Source: Trichobilharzia regenti
Taxonomy: Eukaryota > Platyhelminthes > Trematoda > Strigeidida > Schistosomatidae
Assembly: GCA_944472135.2 (NCBI GenBank)
Contig: OX235262.1
Coordinates: forward strand, 83,674,903-83,738,902
DNA length: 64,000 bases
Direction of reading: 5' to 3'
The position numbers and the translations under genes were made by a program. This document shows, in pieces, positions 1 to 11,675 of the stretch. The notes beneath the pieces were generated by a model. That model ran no database searches. It was not told the origin of the DNA and saw only the letters and a program-made list of their open reading frames with translations. Each line of letters begins with the position of its first letter. Position 1 is the first letter of the stretch.

Positions 1-560
1 TTTTCTGGCCGGCCATCTGATCTTGAGTATTGAGCGAAGACAACTGTTAATGAAGGTCTGTAGTTTGTTTGAGGTGCTCTTTATGACGCGCCAAGTCTCT
101 AATTCATCCGTATGGTAGCACTGACTTCACATTGGAGTTGAAAATCCAGATCTTATTTTTCATTCTGAGTGCTGTTGACCTCCACACAGACTTGAGAGAA
201 GTGAAAGCTTGCATTGCTTCCCCTATCCTTGCTTTGATATCCGCCTATAGTTGAAACGATGCTTCCCAGGTAGGTAGGTAGGTAGTTAAAGGAGGTTGTT
301 TCTTTCAGGTTCCTTCCATTCTTGCTGGCCGATTGTTGTCTGTTGTTGTTGCTGTTGTTGGTGTTGGCCAGGAATCTTCATCACCTCTGTTTTCTCTATG
401 TTCACCTGAATTACTTCCTACTTTTGATGCTTCTTCTGCCAACTTGTTGCTTTTGACTTGCATATCTTCCAGTTTGTGGGGAAATCAGACATATATCATC
501 GGCAAAGTCCAGATCCTCCAAGTTGTTTTTTGTGTGAGTCCATTTTATGCCTGTTCCCTC
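1..560 (-). mobile_element. RTE-like LINE fragment (enters from left edge)
   Basis: The minus strand carries degraded reverse-transcriptase and C-terminal coding. Its left 55 bp repeat at 9374-9427, and the segments near 380-540 match the same positions in copies at 7200 and 19190. It has frameshifts and ends near a TA microsatellite. Confidence 0.7.
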
Positions 561-590
561 GTTGGTTGCCGTTGTCTGTCTCATTATCCA

Positions 591-593
<3 letters not shown>

Positions 594-657
<64 letters not shown>
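594..657. repeat. (TA)n microsatellite
   Basis: About 32 uninterrupted TA units. The apparent Tyr-Ile repeat reading through it is not a protein. Confidence 0.97.
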
Positions 658-660
<3 letters not shown>

Positions 661-1479
661 TCCAGTAATTTAACAACTTAGTGGTAAGGTCTATAACATC
701 ATAGTTTAACAACTTGGGTATTGATCTATGAGGGAAATAAAAGTTCCCTTAAGTTTCTTGATAAGTTCAACTGAAGTGTCACTAAACATGCAACCTTGTA
801 TAAAGGTAGTCTTGAAGACTAATTCCAGATGTTTAATATTTACAATCGGTAAATGATTTACTCAGGATGATATCTTTAGCCGAATTCCATATCAGCTAAC
901 AATACAGTTAATATCATTAGAAAATGATGTGACTATTTTTCCAAAGTTATATTGCCCTACTTTTTAAGGCTTAGTGAGTTGACAAAATAGCGTGAGATAG
1001 ACGAATTTTAAAAAATGAATATAAAAACATGAATATAACTCATAACCATATGCTACATACAGGTGTGTGCATTAATAATAATCTACAACTTTACTTAATA
1101 TGTAACAACAGAAGGCAAGAGTTAGGCAACAGATCGTTTATCAAGGAAATCAACACGTATTTATATATTTTCATGTACATTATTATAGCTTATTCAAACA
1201 AACAAACACAGTCTTCTGATTGGTTCTTTCTCACAGAAAGTTAACCTTGCATCTCTCTGTAGCTGTTTCTTGATTGTCAGATCATCTATGTTAACTGTAT
1301 CCGCCTACGCAAAGTGTGCTGTGGTTATTTGTCGAGTCAGTCTTTGTTCATATTTTCTCATGACCAATATTTGGGACATACACATTGACGTAAATTACTG
1401 TCTACCAATTTAGCTAGCGGCCTACTCTCACCACAAATAAACCAGCAGTCAGCTGTACATACGGTTTCATTTACTTGGT
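658..1479. other. No recognisable gene or repeat
   Basis: AT-rich sequence with only short open frames. I see no family signature on either strand. Confidence 0.5.
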
Positions 1480-1487
1480 TAAACATT

Positions 1488-1778
1488 ATTATTATTCCTC
1501 TGGGTTCTACGTGGAACATAAGGTAAAAACAAAGCATCTCCATTTTATCGTGTTCTCTGTAGACCTCTTTAGCTGGCTTCATGATTAGCCATAAGCTTTC
1601 ATTTCCTCATTACATGACCTCCTTTCACTGTCACCCAGAGGATCACGCCCAACTCGTTGTTGTCTCCTATCCAGGTTCCTCTTGAGGGCCTTTCATGAGC
1701 GTGATGTCATTTGGAAGTCTCTCCACCGCAGAGTATATCCAATCCATCTACACATTTGTTGGGTGATAGGTTCTCGGC
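1488..1778 (-). mobile_element. 5'-truncated RTE-like LINE copy with target duplication
   Basis: On the minus strand it ends with the family tail (taa)n preceded by a degraded TATGTTCC-type block. It is flanked by taaacatt at 1480-1487 and 1779-1786. It carries only the last part of the ORF (arginine-rich RWIGH region) in broken form. Confidence 0.75.
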
Positions 1779-1786
1779 TAAACATT

Positions 1787-2316
1787 TAGCTTTCTTATCA
1801 ACGAAAAGTTGAACATGAGTAGTCTTTTGTATAACCACTCAATCAAACTTCGTGTTAATAAATTAACACTGATAACTAGTCATCATACGAGACTTCTATT
1901 TTAGCCAGTAAAATGTCATCAGTTTGTAAAGAAATTTATGTCGAATTACCTTATTTCTTTATCTTGTTAAAACTGATCTGTAAATCAAGACTGGTTTATT
2001 TTGGTTAAATCTGTCCGAAATTGACGCATATAAAGTAGGGACACTGACTCAGAATCACTAAGGTGAGAGCATGGTGACATATCTTTCGGTACAAACTACT
2101 GTTTCATATTTGTAGTGCTTTCATTAGGCACGTAAATCTGAGAAATATCTCATGTGATTCACTAATGTAATTTATTTTTGGGAGCACCCTGAAGTCTTTT
2201 TCAAACAATAAAATTGTTAATCTCCTGTTTTTTAAGGTTTCTAGTAAATCTCTTAGTGAAATTATAAGGGTACATATCCCGATAAAAAAAAACAGATATT
2301 ATACTGTAACAGTAGG
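1787..2316. other. No recognisable gene or repeat
   Basis: AT-rich; nothing supported. Confidence 0.5.
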
Positions 2317-2330
2317 AAACGGTAATATTT

Positions 2331-2755
2331 TCAGGTATTGGTTTTGTAGGGATTTTTGTTTGATTGCATAAATGCTCACTATCGACTGGCTCTATTCAGG
2401 CAGTTAACCCGAGGTTCCAGTAGGAAGCCGTAACCAGTGTGGTGCAGTAGGTTGAAGATGAGGCAGTAACTCATCGAAGAAAATAGTTCAAAATGGTCGC
2501 GCTGTGTCGTCAATGGGCAGAAGTTAGAATTCATGAACTGACCATTGGATCGGGTTCCAGTGGCTTAATGGTCTACGAGCTACCTAGCTTGCTCGCCTAG
2601 TAATCCGAAAGTCCTGGGTTCGAACCCGGCAGTGTGGGTGCATATTGACAAAAATTCCAAAACTAGGCTGGCGAAAGAGGTTTTCAGTATTCCTTCCAGG
2701 TTTTCCAATGGTTCTCTAACTAATGTCAGCTCATTATGAAATCCTCCATCCAATC
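2331..2755 (+). mobile_element. Hammerhead-SINE, fold-back copy with 14-bp target duplication
   Basis: Flanked by aaacggtaatattt at 2317-2330 and 2756-2769. It starts with about 40 bp that is the reverse complement of the family's own 3' tail, then a full sense copy: the CTATTCAGGCAG 5' block, the tRNA-like head (A box TGGCTTAATGG near 2561, B box GGTTCGAACCC near 2617), a decayed hammerhead region and the ATGAAATCCTCCAT tail. The tRNA-derived head and variable-length duplication imply LINE-mediated retroposition. Confidence 0.85.
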
Positions 2756-3049
2756 AAACGGTAATATTTAGCAGCGAAAATGTCTTTTCGGAAAATGATG
2801 TTGAGTTACGGAGAAATAGAGTAGCCTTACATTGAAATTTCTACTTGCAAATGATCTATATACTGACTTCTTCGGTCTTCTTTACAAGTTTTCTATGTCA
2901 TTTTACAATGATCTTTCATTTTTCTTCTTCGCAATTTAATTCGTCACTCCCCCTATTCAGTATTCTTGCAGAAGACATCGAATACAATATACTACTTACA
3001 AAACCTAATCACTGGCACACGCCACCATACAAGTTAATTTAAGTTTTCT

Positions 3050-4006
3050 GTAGACAGGGATATCCTGGACAGACGTGAAGAACCTAGAAGACCTGGATTT
3101 CGCGCGGCGATGATTCTTGTTTGATGTCACACAAAATCGAAGACTTACAAGCGAAAACCGACCGATAAACTGGTCGAAGAAGAAGCCGGTGAAGACAGGA
3201 CTCCAAGTGAACATAGACAAGATGGAGGTTATGAAAATAACCAAACAACCAACAACAACAACAGCGACATCCAGCGCCAATCACCATCAATGGGAGGGAT
3301 TTGAAAGAGGTTACTTCATTCACTTGTCTGGCATTGAGCATCGTCTCAACTACAGGAGGAACGGACGAGGATGTCAAATCGAGCGAGAATCGGGAAGGTA
3401 GGCGAGGAACACATTCATCAACCTGAAACCAATCTGGAAATCTTCGTCACTCAGCCAGCATCAACAACAAAATTCGGTCAGATTTTCAATACAAATAACG
3501 TCAAGTCAGTCGGTTCTTCTATACGGATCAGAAACTTGGCGGGTGAGTCACAAAGAATATTTCCAACAACCTGTTGCAGACTAGACCTTTATCGACAACT
3601 AACTGTCTTCTCTGGCTCTATACTGAAGATCAGATGGCCGGACCGGGCTGGGCCGGAAAGAATCACCAACAAGAAACTATGGCTGGGAACAAACAAAGCA
3701 AGAAACAATCGCCAACCAAGAAATATGCAGGAGAAAGTGGAGATGGATTGGACACTCGTGGCTGAGGAGGCGGCTGGGTGACATCACGGTCGCGTCAGGC
3801 CATTGCTCGAGTGGAACCAAGCTGAAAGGGAAGCGGTGAGTGGGACGTCAATGCAAGGGTGACATGGAGGAAATCGTGTGAAGAGGAGTTGAAAGAGTAT
3901 GGACTAACATGGATGCAGGTGAGGAGTACAGCAGAAGGAAGACGGAAGCAAGTGGAGACGTGCAGTTGAAGCCCTATGTTCCACTAGGAACCCAAGGGAA
4001 TAATAA
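3050..4006 (+). mobile_element. 5'-truncated RTE-like LINE copy 1
   Basis: Flanked by taagttttct at 3040-3049 and 4007-4016. Broken frames encode the end of the reverse-transcriptase ORF: GLQVNIDKMEVMKI, a region corresponding to LLYGSETW, ILKIRWPDR and RWIGH. It ends with the family tail GAAGCCCTATGTTCC, then a TAA microsatellite. It is very similar to the copy at 39855-40833, including its stops. Confidence 0.88.
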
Positions 4007-4016
4007 TAAGTTTTCT

Positions 4017-4489
4017 CTAATGTTAAATATTAGTGAAAATGCTAATGGAGAAATTAATGAAGAGTGTGAAAGAAACTGTCTCCCCTTTAAAATTTCTCTT
4101 TCTCAATTCTTATGTTACAAAATAAGGTGTGTCTGTCTAAAATCTAGCTAAAATAATCAGGAAAAACAACTCAAGATAACAAGTGACTCATCACGAACAA
4201 TCTCTTAAACTTTTTTTTATTTTCACAGTTTGAATATAAAAGTTTCTCTCAACTGTTCTGTAAACGACAAGCTTCTTCATAAAAAAGCCCTAACTCAAGA
4301 ATAAAATTATAATCCGTTTAATTAAATGTCTGTAATGAAATCGCTTCAAACTACACAAAAAGTAGTACAATGAAGAGGCTTCTTACAGCGATGTTCATTT
4401 TGTAAATATATCCAAACCAAGTTCGCTTTCAACAGTCTGAAAAAAAATGGATGCATTGGGTATATGATATTCATTATTATAAAAGTTTT
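4017..4489. other. No recognisable gene or repeat
   Basis: AT-rich flank; nothing supported. Confidence 0.5.
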
Positions 4490-5905
4490 GTATTTCTCAA
4501 AAGAATGGGTACTGAACAAAGAGTACTCGTTTCGATAACCCCTTCATCATCAGGCTCTACAGTTATATATACATAATAGTAGTGAATGAATGAATTAGTG
4601 TTATGAACAACATTAATGCTGTTCAAATAACATCGAATCAATAATAATATTGATAGATTACAGCTCAGTAGCACCAACATAAAATAAGCTGAATGTCAGA
4701 AAAAATAGGAAAGATAATAGTACAAATTCATGAGTTTATAGTCTCTACTGAAGACCGTCCAGGGCAGTAATAGGGGCTGGACTTGCTTCTTTTGAACACA
4801 GAGCACTCGTTATTTGAGGCGAATTGCAATAGCCTCTGCTGTTTGGAGCATCCGGGCTTCGATAATTTTGGTAGATGATAGAGAAGGATTCTTCCACACT
4901 GGCTTTTTGGCCGGTTTGCACCAGATGGTCCAATATCAAACTGTTAATGGTTTTCACTACACCTTTACTTAGCCATAGTGGGAGATGTTCCCTAGCGAGC
5001 ACGAAAAATCAAGTTCCTAGAGCAACGGCCAATATAACTCGCTCCCCAGGCACAGTTAAATCGGTAGATACAATGTGAAGTGGCCAGCTAGTCTAGGCAC
5101 TTCATCTTTCAGTCGAGGTAGCCCTATCAGTCATGTAGAAAATAAGACGTGTAGTTCGCCAGCATTAAAAGTTCTTTGAACTGATTTTCTTAATTTCCTC
5201 GTAATTATCTCACTTGGTATATCGCCGAAGTATTTCCTCAAGTTTTTGAAACTTCTGTGTGTCTTTCAACACACCTCGCATCTTTTTAATATAGTCACTT
5301 CTGTAGAGGAGGACTACTCCTGATCCTTTATCATACTTTGTGATTATCAGTATTTCGTCATTTATCAGTTTCTTTAGTTTTTTTCTGTTTTCTTTTGTCA
5401 AGAAACTTTTACTGTAGTATTTGATTTTTCTGTACTGATAACAACAAACCGCTGGACTAGATCGTTTGAAGTGTTCTAGTTCCAGGGTGGATGATGGAAC
5501 TAGATCTCAAATTCAACACTACTATAATTGTAGATGAACTTTTTATGATCTACTGGAAGTTTACTAGACTCTGGTTTGCTTTTAAGTTCTTTCATAAGCT
5601 TTATCAGCTTCTTCTGTGCTCTTCCTTCACTAGCTTGACTAACGTATTCCATAAAAGGCGTTCTAAGATCTTCTAGCAGTTCATCTACCTGATATTTTAT
5701 GTATGTAGATAAACAGTCTGTTTAGTTTAATTCATATCGTCTCAGCATCTTCTTACTGGGATGAACTCTGCTTCGATGTAGAGACTTGTAATGTTGTTAA
5801 TAACACTAATCCATTTACCATTATATATATATATATATATAGAACCTGATGAAGAAGTTATCGAAAAGAATATTCTTTGTTCAGTAAACATTCTTTTGAA
5901 TATTT
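4490..5905 (-). mobile_element. Penelope-like element, lineage 1, with inverted terminal copies
   Basis: Minus-strand pieces encode Penelope-type reverse transcriptase (ILIITKYDKGSGVVLLYRSD near 5300) and the C-terminal region after the GIY-YIG endonuclease (REHLPLWLSKG, near 4985). A terminal block beginning CCTGATGA occurs at 4496-4560 (minus) and again inverted at 5843-5900 (plus), as Penelope elements with inverted terminal repeats show. It has several stops and frame changes. Confidence 0.78.
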
Positions 5906-6417
5906 TGTATGTACAGCTCCGGTTTTTATAACTGAATGGCTAGATCTTCAGAGCTGTAAAGGAGACAAAAGAGTATTGCCTTTGGCAGGTTGTTCTTCAC
6001 TTTGTAGGTTACTTTGAAGAAGATGTTTGTTAAAATGGAATGAACAGTGTTGACAAGGTATTTAATTAGCTCACTCCTTATAGAGTCTCTGTTGCCTTCT
6101 TATAACCATGTAGGATAGTCTTCTTGAAACCTTTTAGACAGAATACATATCGAAAGACAAATATACCTGGCTCTACAGAAACGGTTGAACGAGTATATGC
6201 ACACAGAAGTGGTGAGATGCGAAATCTTGAACTTCAGGTTACTTTAAACCAATGGACGACTGTAGAGTAGCTGCGAGGAATGTTCTTCACAAAAATATTG
6301 AAATTCTTCTTTTAAGCAAATAATAGCTCATGTCTCCCTTGAAATCCAGGTTTACCAAAAGGATTTCTTTAGAGAAAATGAAGATAGTACTCCCAGGTGA
6401 AAATAAACTTTGTCAAG
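5906..6417. other. Unassigned sequence beside the Penelope copy
   Basis: No open frame or motif that I recognise. It may be an old extension of the Penelope element, but this is not supported. Confidence 0.35.
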
Positions 6418-6430
6418 ATTTCTAACGAAA

Positions 6431-7259
6431 GAAACGAAAATCAGTGTTATCATTATTATTATTATTCCGTTGGATTCCAAGTGAAACAAAGGGCTTCAAC
6501 AAAACACATCTCCACCTTCTTCTATTCTCTTCTGTCTTCTTCATCTGGGTTCACGATTGCCCAAACTCTCTTACCTCCTCCTCTCCAACATACGATCTTC
6601 TCCATGTCACTCTCATACCAACGACCTAGTCGTCGCTTCCCACTGGGATTCCATTCGGGCGAACGCCTGCATTCCAGGCCATATCCTTCGACGACGTCCT
6701 CAACGTGTGCCCGGTCCATCCATCTCCATTTTCTTCTACATATTTGTTGAGCGATCGGCTCTTGCTCCGTTGGTTTTATTACCAGCCAGAGTTTAATGTT
6801 ACTAATTCTTTTTAGTCGACAGCTGGCCATGTTATCCAGAGTATGGTGCCAGTGAAGGTGGCAGCTGATGATAAATGTCTGTAATTTGTTGGAAATCCTT
6901 TTTGTGACACTGCGGTGCAAGTTTCTGACCCGTATAAAGAAGAACCAACTCCAAGTTGGTGTTGAAAATCCCAGTCTTGTTCCTTATGCTATGCAGTGCA
7001 GGGTAGAAGTTTTGCAACCTGGTTTCAGATTGACGAAGGCGTGTCTTGCTTTTCTGATTCTGTCTGACATTGACATCTTCATGCGTTCCAACTGCCTGTG
7101 GTTGATACGATGCTTCCCAGATAAGTGAAGGTAGTAACCTCATTCAAATCTCTCCCGTTGATGGTAATTGGTGCTGGTTGTTGTTGTTGTTGTTGCTGCT
7201 ATAGGTTCGTTACCTCCATCCCCTCCGTCTCCTCTATGTTCACCTGGAGTCTTGTCTTC
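6431..7259 (-). mobile_element. 5'-truncated RTE-like LINE copy with 13-bp target duplication
   Basis: Flanked by atttctaacgaaa at 6418-6430 and 7260-7272. On the minus strand it runs from the RT region (a stretch matching QVNTEET of the 19 kb copy, near 7240) to RKWRWMDRAHVEDVVEG near 6720, and ends in the family tail and (taa)n. The body is about 829 bp. Confidence 0.85.
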
Positions 7260-7350
7260 ATTTCTAACGAAATATACCGAAAAAACAGTACTGACAGAAA
7301 AAAAAGCCTATGGATGTCTTTAGAAAAATCAAAAGTCAATCAGTTAATTG

Positions 7351-7585
7351 TTTGTTTTTTCCTTCACGTTCCCCAGTGGAACATAGGGCTTCAAGCTAGT
7401 GGCTTGAAGATTCTGTAGCAGTGTTTAATTTTTACAGGATGGGGTTGCTAGCCTCATGCCCAACCTTTCCTCTCCACCAGCATTATTTCTGGCTTGTCGA
7501 GGTAAAGGAGTGCGTTGGCTGCGGGTCGAACCCCGGACCATGTGCATGGTCGGCGAGCATCCTAACCGCTATACCACCGACGCAC
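7351..7585 (-). mobile_element. SINE with RTE-type tail, complete copy with 13-bp duplication
   Basis: Flanked by aatcagttaattg at 7338-7350 and 7586-7598. On the minus strand it has a tRNA-like head with A box (TGGTATAGCGG) and B box (GGTTCGACCC), a linker with GGTTGGGCATGAGGCTAGC, and a 3' tail GAAGCCCTATGTTCCACTGG, the same tail block as the RTE-like LINEs of this window. Confidence 0.87.
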
Positions 7586-7675
7586 AATCAGTTAATTGAC
7601 TACTCTATTTATGATCATGATCACAACAGTTTCAATAATATCAAAACTTTCCAGCTGTAGATTATTTGTTTGTTT

Positions 7676-7858
7676 TGATTTACAGCTTGATTCCACACTG
7701 TATTTTTCGGTACAGGTATGGAATTTTCAGCATGTGATATCGGTAGCCCGAATTTCGCAGGCCGACCATACATATCAAGTTGGCGTCGGCAGGGGATCGA
7801 ACCCCGGACCATGTGCATGGTTAGCGAGAGTCCTAACCACTGTGCCACCGATGCACAT
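7676..7858 (-). mobile_element. SINE with CR1-type tail
   Basis: Minus strand: tRNA-like head with A box TGGCACAGTGG and B box GGTTCGATCCC, then a body ending GAATTCCATACCTGTACC and TGTGGAATCAAGCTGTAA. The same end block is the 3' tail of the CR1-like LINE copies at 11676 and 32391. Confidence 0.82.
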
Positions 7859-7862
7859 AGCA

Positions 7863-8429
7863 TGATCAAGTCGATGGTCATAGAATAATGTGAACACACG
7901 CATATTGTTCTATGCACTAAATCACAATTTAATGATTTACCGGTTGAAATGCTAACTAGTAATTAAAAAAATTTTTTTTAACAGCAACTTATCTTTCTTT
8001 CTATCTGGTGTTGAATAAACGTATAGATCTGAAATCGTTTGTAAAATAGTAGCAAATTAATGACATATTGCAAAAGTTACAATGTGTTCAACCTCAGTAT
8101 GTTTCACATAAATAATAATAATAATAATTCTAAAATAATTACTGGGTAGTTTTGGACTCGTGCCAAAATTATATGTATACATAAAGGTTTATATAAATGC
8201 ATAGAGTGTTATTTGCAACTACATGGAGAAAAAGGCAAGCCAATGTTGTGTCTATCTCTATGTATGTGTGATAGAACAGCTTAAATTGGGCATTAACACT
8301 GTCAGTGTGTGTGTGTGTGTGTCAGATTTGTATGAAGAGATCCGCTAATTTTTCCTTTTTTTGCGGGGGGAGGGGAGCTTTAGAAAAATTCTAGTTAATT
8401 AAAACAATTTTTGGAGGATTTTTTAAAAA
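7863..8429. other. No gene seen; contains (GT)n
   Basis: AT-rich, with a short (GT)n run at about 8304-8322 and an (ATA)n run near 8110. Nothing else is recognised. Confidence 0.5.
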
Positions 8430-9010
8430 AATCTTAGAAGACCTTATGACCAGAAAAGAGGACTGTACAATAAGAAAAAGTGTATATAGAAAACCTACAT
8501 CAAATGGTCAGTATACCAATTTTTTCAGCTTCGTACCTTTGAAATGCAAGTGCAATCTGATAAAGTGCTTGGTCCACAGAGCAAGAGAAATCTGCTCTCA
8601 TGAATGTCTTAATGAGGAGCTTAATATGTATTAAACAGTTGTTGAGTGAGAAAGGTTATCCAGAAAATATAGTCGATAAAACTATGAATCACAAATCAAG
8701 ACTAGCCAAGTTACCAACAGTTCCGAAAAAGGCCTCATTCTTACAAATTCAGCTCCTAGGGGATAACATCGATGAGATATTAAACAACACAATGCCTGAG
8801 GAGTGTTGTAAAAAGATAATTTAGTGCTGATGAATTACGCTGTCTTCAAAACCACCCGTATTTTGCGCTCGGGAGTAAAAGATGAACTCCCTAATTTCTC
8901 CTCTTCCATGTCAGTGTATCTACCAATTCGACTTCTCCTGTGGAGTGAGCCAGTTACATAGGTCGTACAGTTAGGCGTGTTTCTCGTTGAATTTCCAAAC
9001 ATCATCATAA
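8430..9010 (+). mobile_element. Penelope-like element fragment, lineage 1 (RT end and GIY-YIG)
   Basis: Plus-strand frames read VYRKPTSNGQYTNFFSF, CLVHRAREICSHECLNEE and QLLSEKGYPENIVDK, the C-terminal part of Penelope reverse transcriptase. A shifted frame follows with ASYIGRTVRRVSR, the GIY-YIG-type motif. Frameshifts and stops make it a pseudogene. Confidence 0.85.
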
Positions 9011-9029
9011 TGAGTGGTTAAGTAATTAT

Positions 9030-9434
9030 ATTATTATTATTATATCCTTTAATTCCTAGAGGAACATAGGGCTTCAGCCAAACGTCTCCACTGCGTTCGG
9101 TTTTCTGCCAACTTTTTCACCGCGCTCCAAGTCTGTCCACATGCTTTCATCTCCTCTTCACATCCCCTCCTCCAAGTCACCCTCACTCCGACGACCAACT
9201 CGCCGCTTCCCTTCCGGGTTCCACTCAAACAATGGCTTGTCTAGTGATGTCACTTGATGGCTCTTTTTCTCAGAGTATGGCCAATCCATCTCCATTTCTT
9301 CCTGCATATTTGTTTCACAATCGGTTCCTGGTTGGTTCGCCCATTGCCAGAGATCCCTGTGGTGCTGATCATTTCTGGCCGGCCATCTGATCTTGAGTAT
9401 TGAGCAAAGACAGCTGTTAATGAAGGTCTTATTA
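9030..9434 (-). mobile_element. 5'-truncated RTE-like LINE copy
   Basis: Minus strand: RKKWRWIGHTLRK near 9270 and the family tail with (taa)n at its left end. The right end repeats the sequence at positions 3-57. Confidence 0.8.
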
Positions 9435-9440
9435 GGCTAC

Positions 9441-9819
9441 AAATAAAGATCAAATGTGAATATAACTACCCTGCTGAATCCCTTGTAAGCTATACCGCTT
9501 GGAATATTTTAGTCATTTGGCAGGCAACGATAAATGAAACCTCACAGCATGTTGCCATATTCACAATACGTTATATTAACACTGATATTGACAGAACTCT
9601 TCAAAAAAAAACAAAGAAAGAAGAATTAGGAACCCTACGCTGGTATTTTGTTCTCTCTCCTCTTAATAAATATATGCTGTAGTCATTATGTGGAATATAA
9701 ACGAGGAATATTTTTAAATCTCCTGAAGAGTAGTCAGCTACAATCTGTCTACCTCGGAAAAAACTCAATGAATTTTACTTCGCAGATTCAGTCACTTAGT
9801 GAAACAGAGAAGCAGAATA
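9441..9819. other. No recognisable gene or repeat
   Basis: Nothing supported. Confidence 0.45.
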
Positions 9820-10255
9820 TCAGTATGTCTGTCTATCTATCTTCGACATAGAACTTTGCACCGATGTGCAGAAGTTGAAGTCGCCAGGCTCCCTCCTTGT
9901 AGCACACAAAGCAAGAGAAAAAAGTAGAAGAAATGCATAATAGAGACAGTAAACAGAGGTGTGAGACAAAGGAATAGTAATAACGAAGAACAATATAGTT
10001 ACATTGGAAATCATAAGTCATTAGGAGTGGATCCATTGAGAACGATTTTCAGCCATTGGTTTTTACCGTCCCGAGGACCCCAACCTGTCAGGAAGTCTAC
10101 ACCTTCCTACGTGGCTGCCTTTAGATAACTGCTGTGGATTTCATTGACTGGTGAGGCAATGTTTTGGTTTGACCGCCGCTAGCTCTTTTCCAACCTGACC
10201 CTATGTAAGCTAACATTGCCCGTCGAGGAAGGCGATAATATCAGTATGAGTGGTA
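9820..10255 (-). mobile_element. LINE family 2 fragment (3' end)
   Basis: Closely matches 62670-63100, including a block that encodes a LINE C-terminus on the minus strand in that copy (WKRANSGQTKTWHQSMKS, LSHVGRCRL). Here the coding part is more degraded. The shared non-coding 3' part runs from about 9845 to 10035. Confidence 0.78.
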
Positions 10256-11288
10256 ATCATATTATAATGTATTGCTGAATAGTCTGCAACTAGAATTAAA
10301 CACAAGATGTGTACAACCTTCGTGTTAGTTAATCACCAAAGCTACAATGAATTCTATAAATACTGTAACCTATTAACATTACAGTCCAATAAATTATACC
10401 ATTGAACTTTCAACAACGAATGTTATAATACTTTTTACTATTCCAACACCTAGTCAGAGACAGAACAAACGCCTAACCAAATTAATTTACTAAATTTTAG
10501 TAAATCTTTTTGAATAATCTGAATTATAAATGACCTAAACTAATCAGATAACAAACAAATGACCTTTTGACCTTGTGTTTTAAAATTATGCCTATCAATT
10601 GTATGGTATTAAAATCCTATTTGTTTTTCGCATTAGTGTCACATCACATGAAATGTTGCTGGGCTAGTTGGCTGTACTACAATGATGGTGTGTGTGTGTG
10701 TGTGTGTAGTCTTTTAAATCTAACTTTGCATTATTATTTTTTCAATGACTTGGTAACATTTCGGTTATTCTTCTCATTTTTATTTATTTCGTTGGTTTGT
10801 TTTCTTTTCTAAACAGGCTGGCTAGCAAAGATTGCCTCTTTTTGTGTGTTACAATGGTTGCTGGCATTGATTTGTTCCAGCTTGAAAATGGACATTTATG
10901 CAGCTGATAGATGATTAGAGCTTTTGATTATTCATGCAAATATTATTTCTAAAAGAAATCGCTTTTAAGTTTTGTATTTTAAGGTTACATTGTCATTGAA
11001 GAGCTGATTTCCATTCAAATGGCTAGTTGGCGGCCTGTTTAAAACTTGGTCTACCAAAAACTTCCAACTCTGTCGCTACTGCATATATTTTATCTCGTTC
11101 GGTTCGTTTTAACCGACTGAGATATGACCTCTGGTGGTATTATCTATTATTGTGGGCATTTAAGATGTTTACAAGCTCCTGATTATCAAGTTCCTACTAA
11201 ACTCGAGCAATGGCCTGATTGTCAATGGCAACGTATCCCAATACATGAGGTAACTGTTCTTCAGTTTATTATTTATTTATTTATTTTT
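10256..11288. other. No gene seen; (GT)n at 10688-10707
   Basis: AT-rich with a (GT)n microsatellite. Short open frames only. Confidence 0.5.
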
Positions 11289-11463
11289 GATTACAGCTTG
11301 ATTCCACACTGTATTTTGGTACAAGTATGGAATTTTCAGCATGGATATCGGTAGCCCAAATTTCGTAGGCCCACCATAGATATCAGGTGTACGTCGGCAG
11401 GGGATTGAACCTCGGACCAAGTGCATGGTCGGCGAGAGTCCTAACCACTGTGCCACCGACGCA
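11289..11463 (-). mobile_element. SINE with CR1-type tail
   Basis: Same structure as 7676-7858: A box TGGCACAGTGG, B box GGTTCAATCCC (one change), and the shared 3' tail followed by a (TAAA)n run (on the plus strand a TTTATTTATT stretch at about 11265-11286). Confidence 0.82.
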
Positions 11464-11675
11464 ATGTACTTCTGAACATCTTACAACTGGCTTTCAACTA
11501 AATATCATGGATTTATTGAAGGAGACAAAGCAGATATATCATAATGGAATGGTTTGTGCTTCAGCTCAGAGAACATTGTGTCACAGTGTATACTGTCAAT
11601 TAATATTTTACTTGAAGATATTGTACGAAGCGAAAATATTATGCAATAAATTCCTCTGAAAAGTCTATACATTTT

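Noticed and set aside
333..673. Open frames with long Tyr-Ile repeats
   Set aside because: They are the translation of a (TA)n microsatellite. The same holds at 24806-25003 and 45506-45712.
2545..2640. tRNA gene-like segment with good A and B boxes
   Set aside because: The same segment recurs in many copies with a common ribozyme and tail and flanking target duplications, so it is a SINE head and not a tRNA gene. The same applies at 7500, 14310, 30860, 32060 and 37880.
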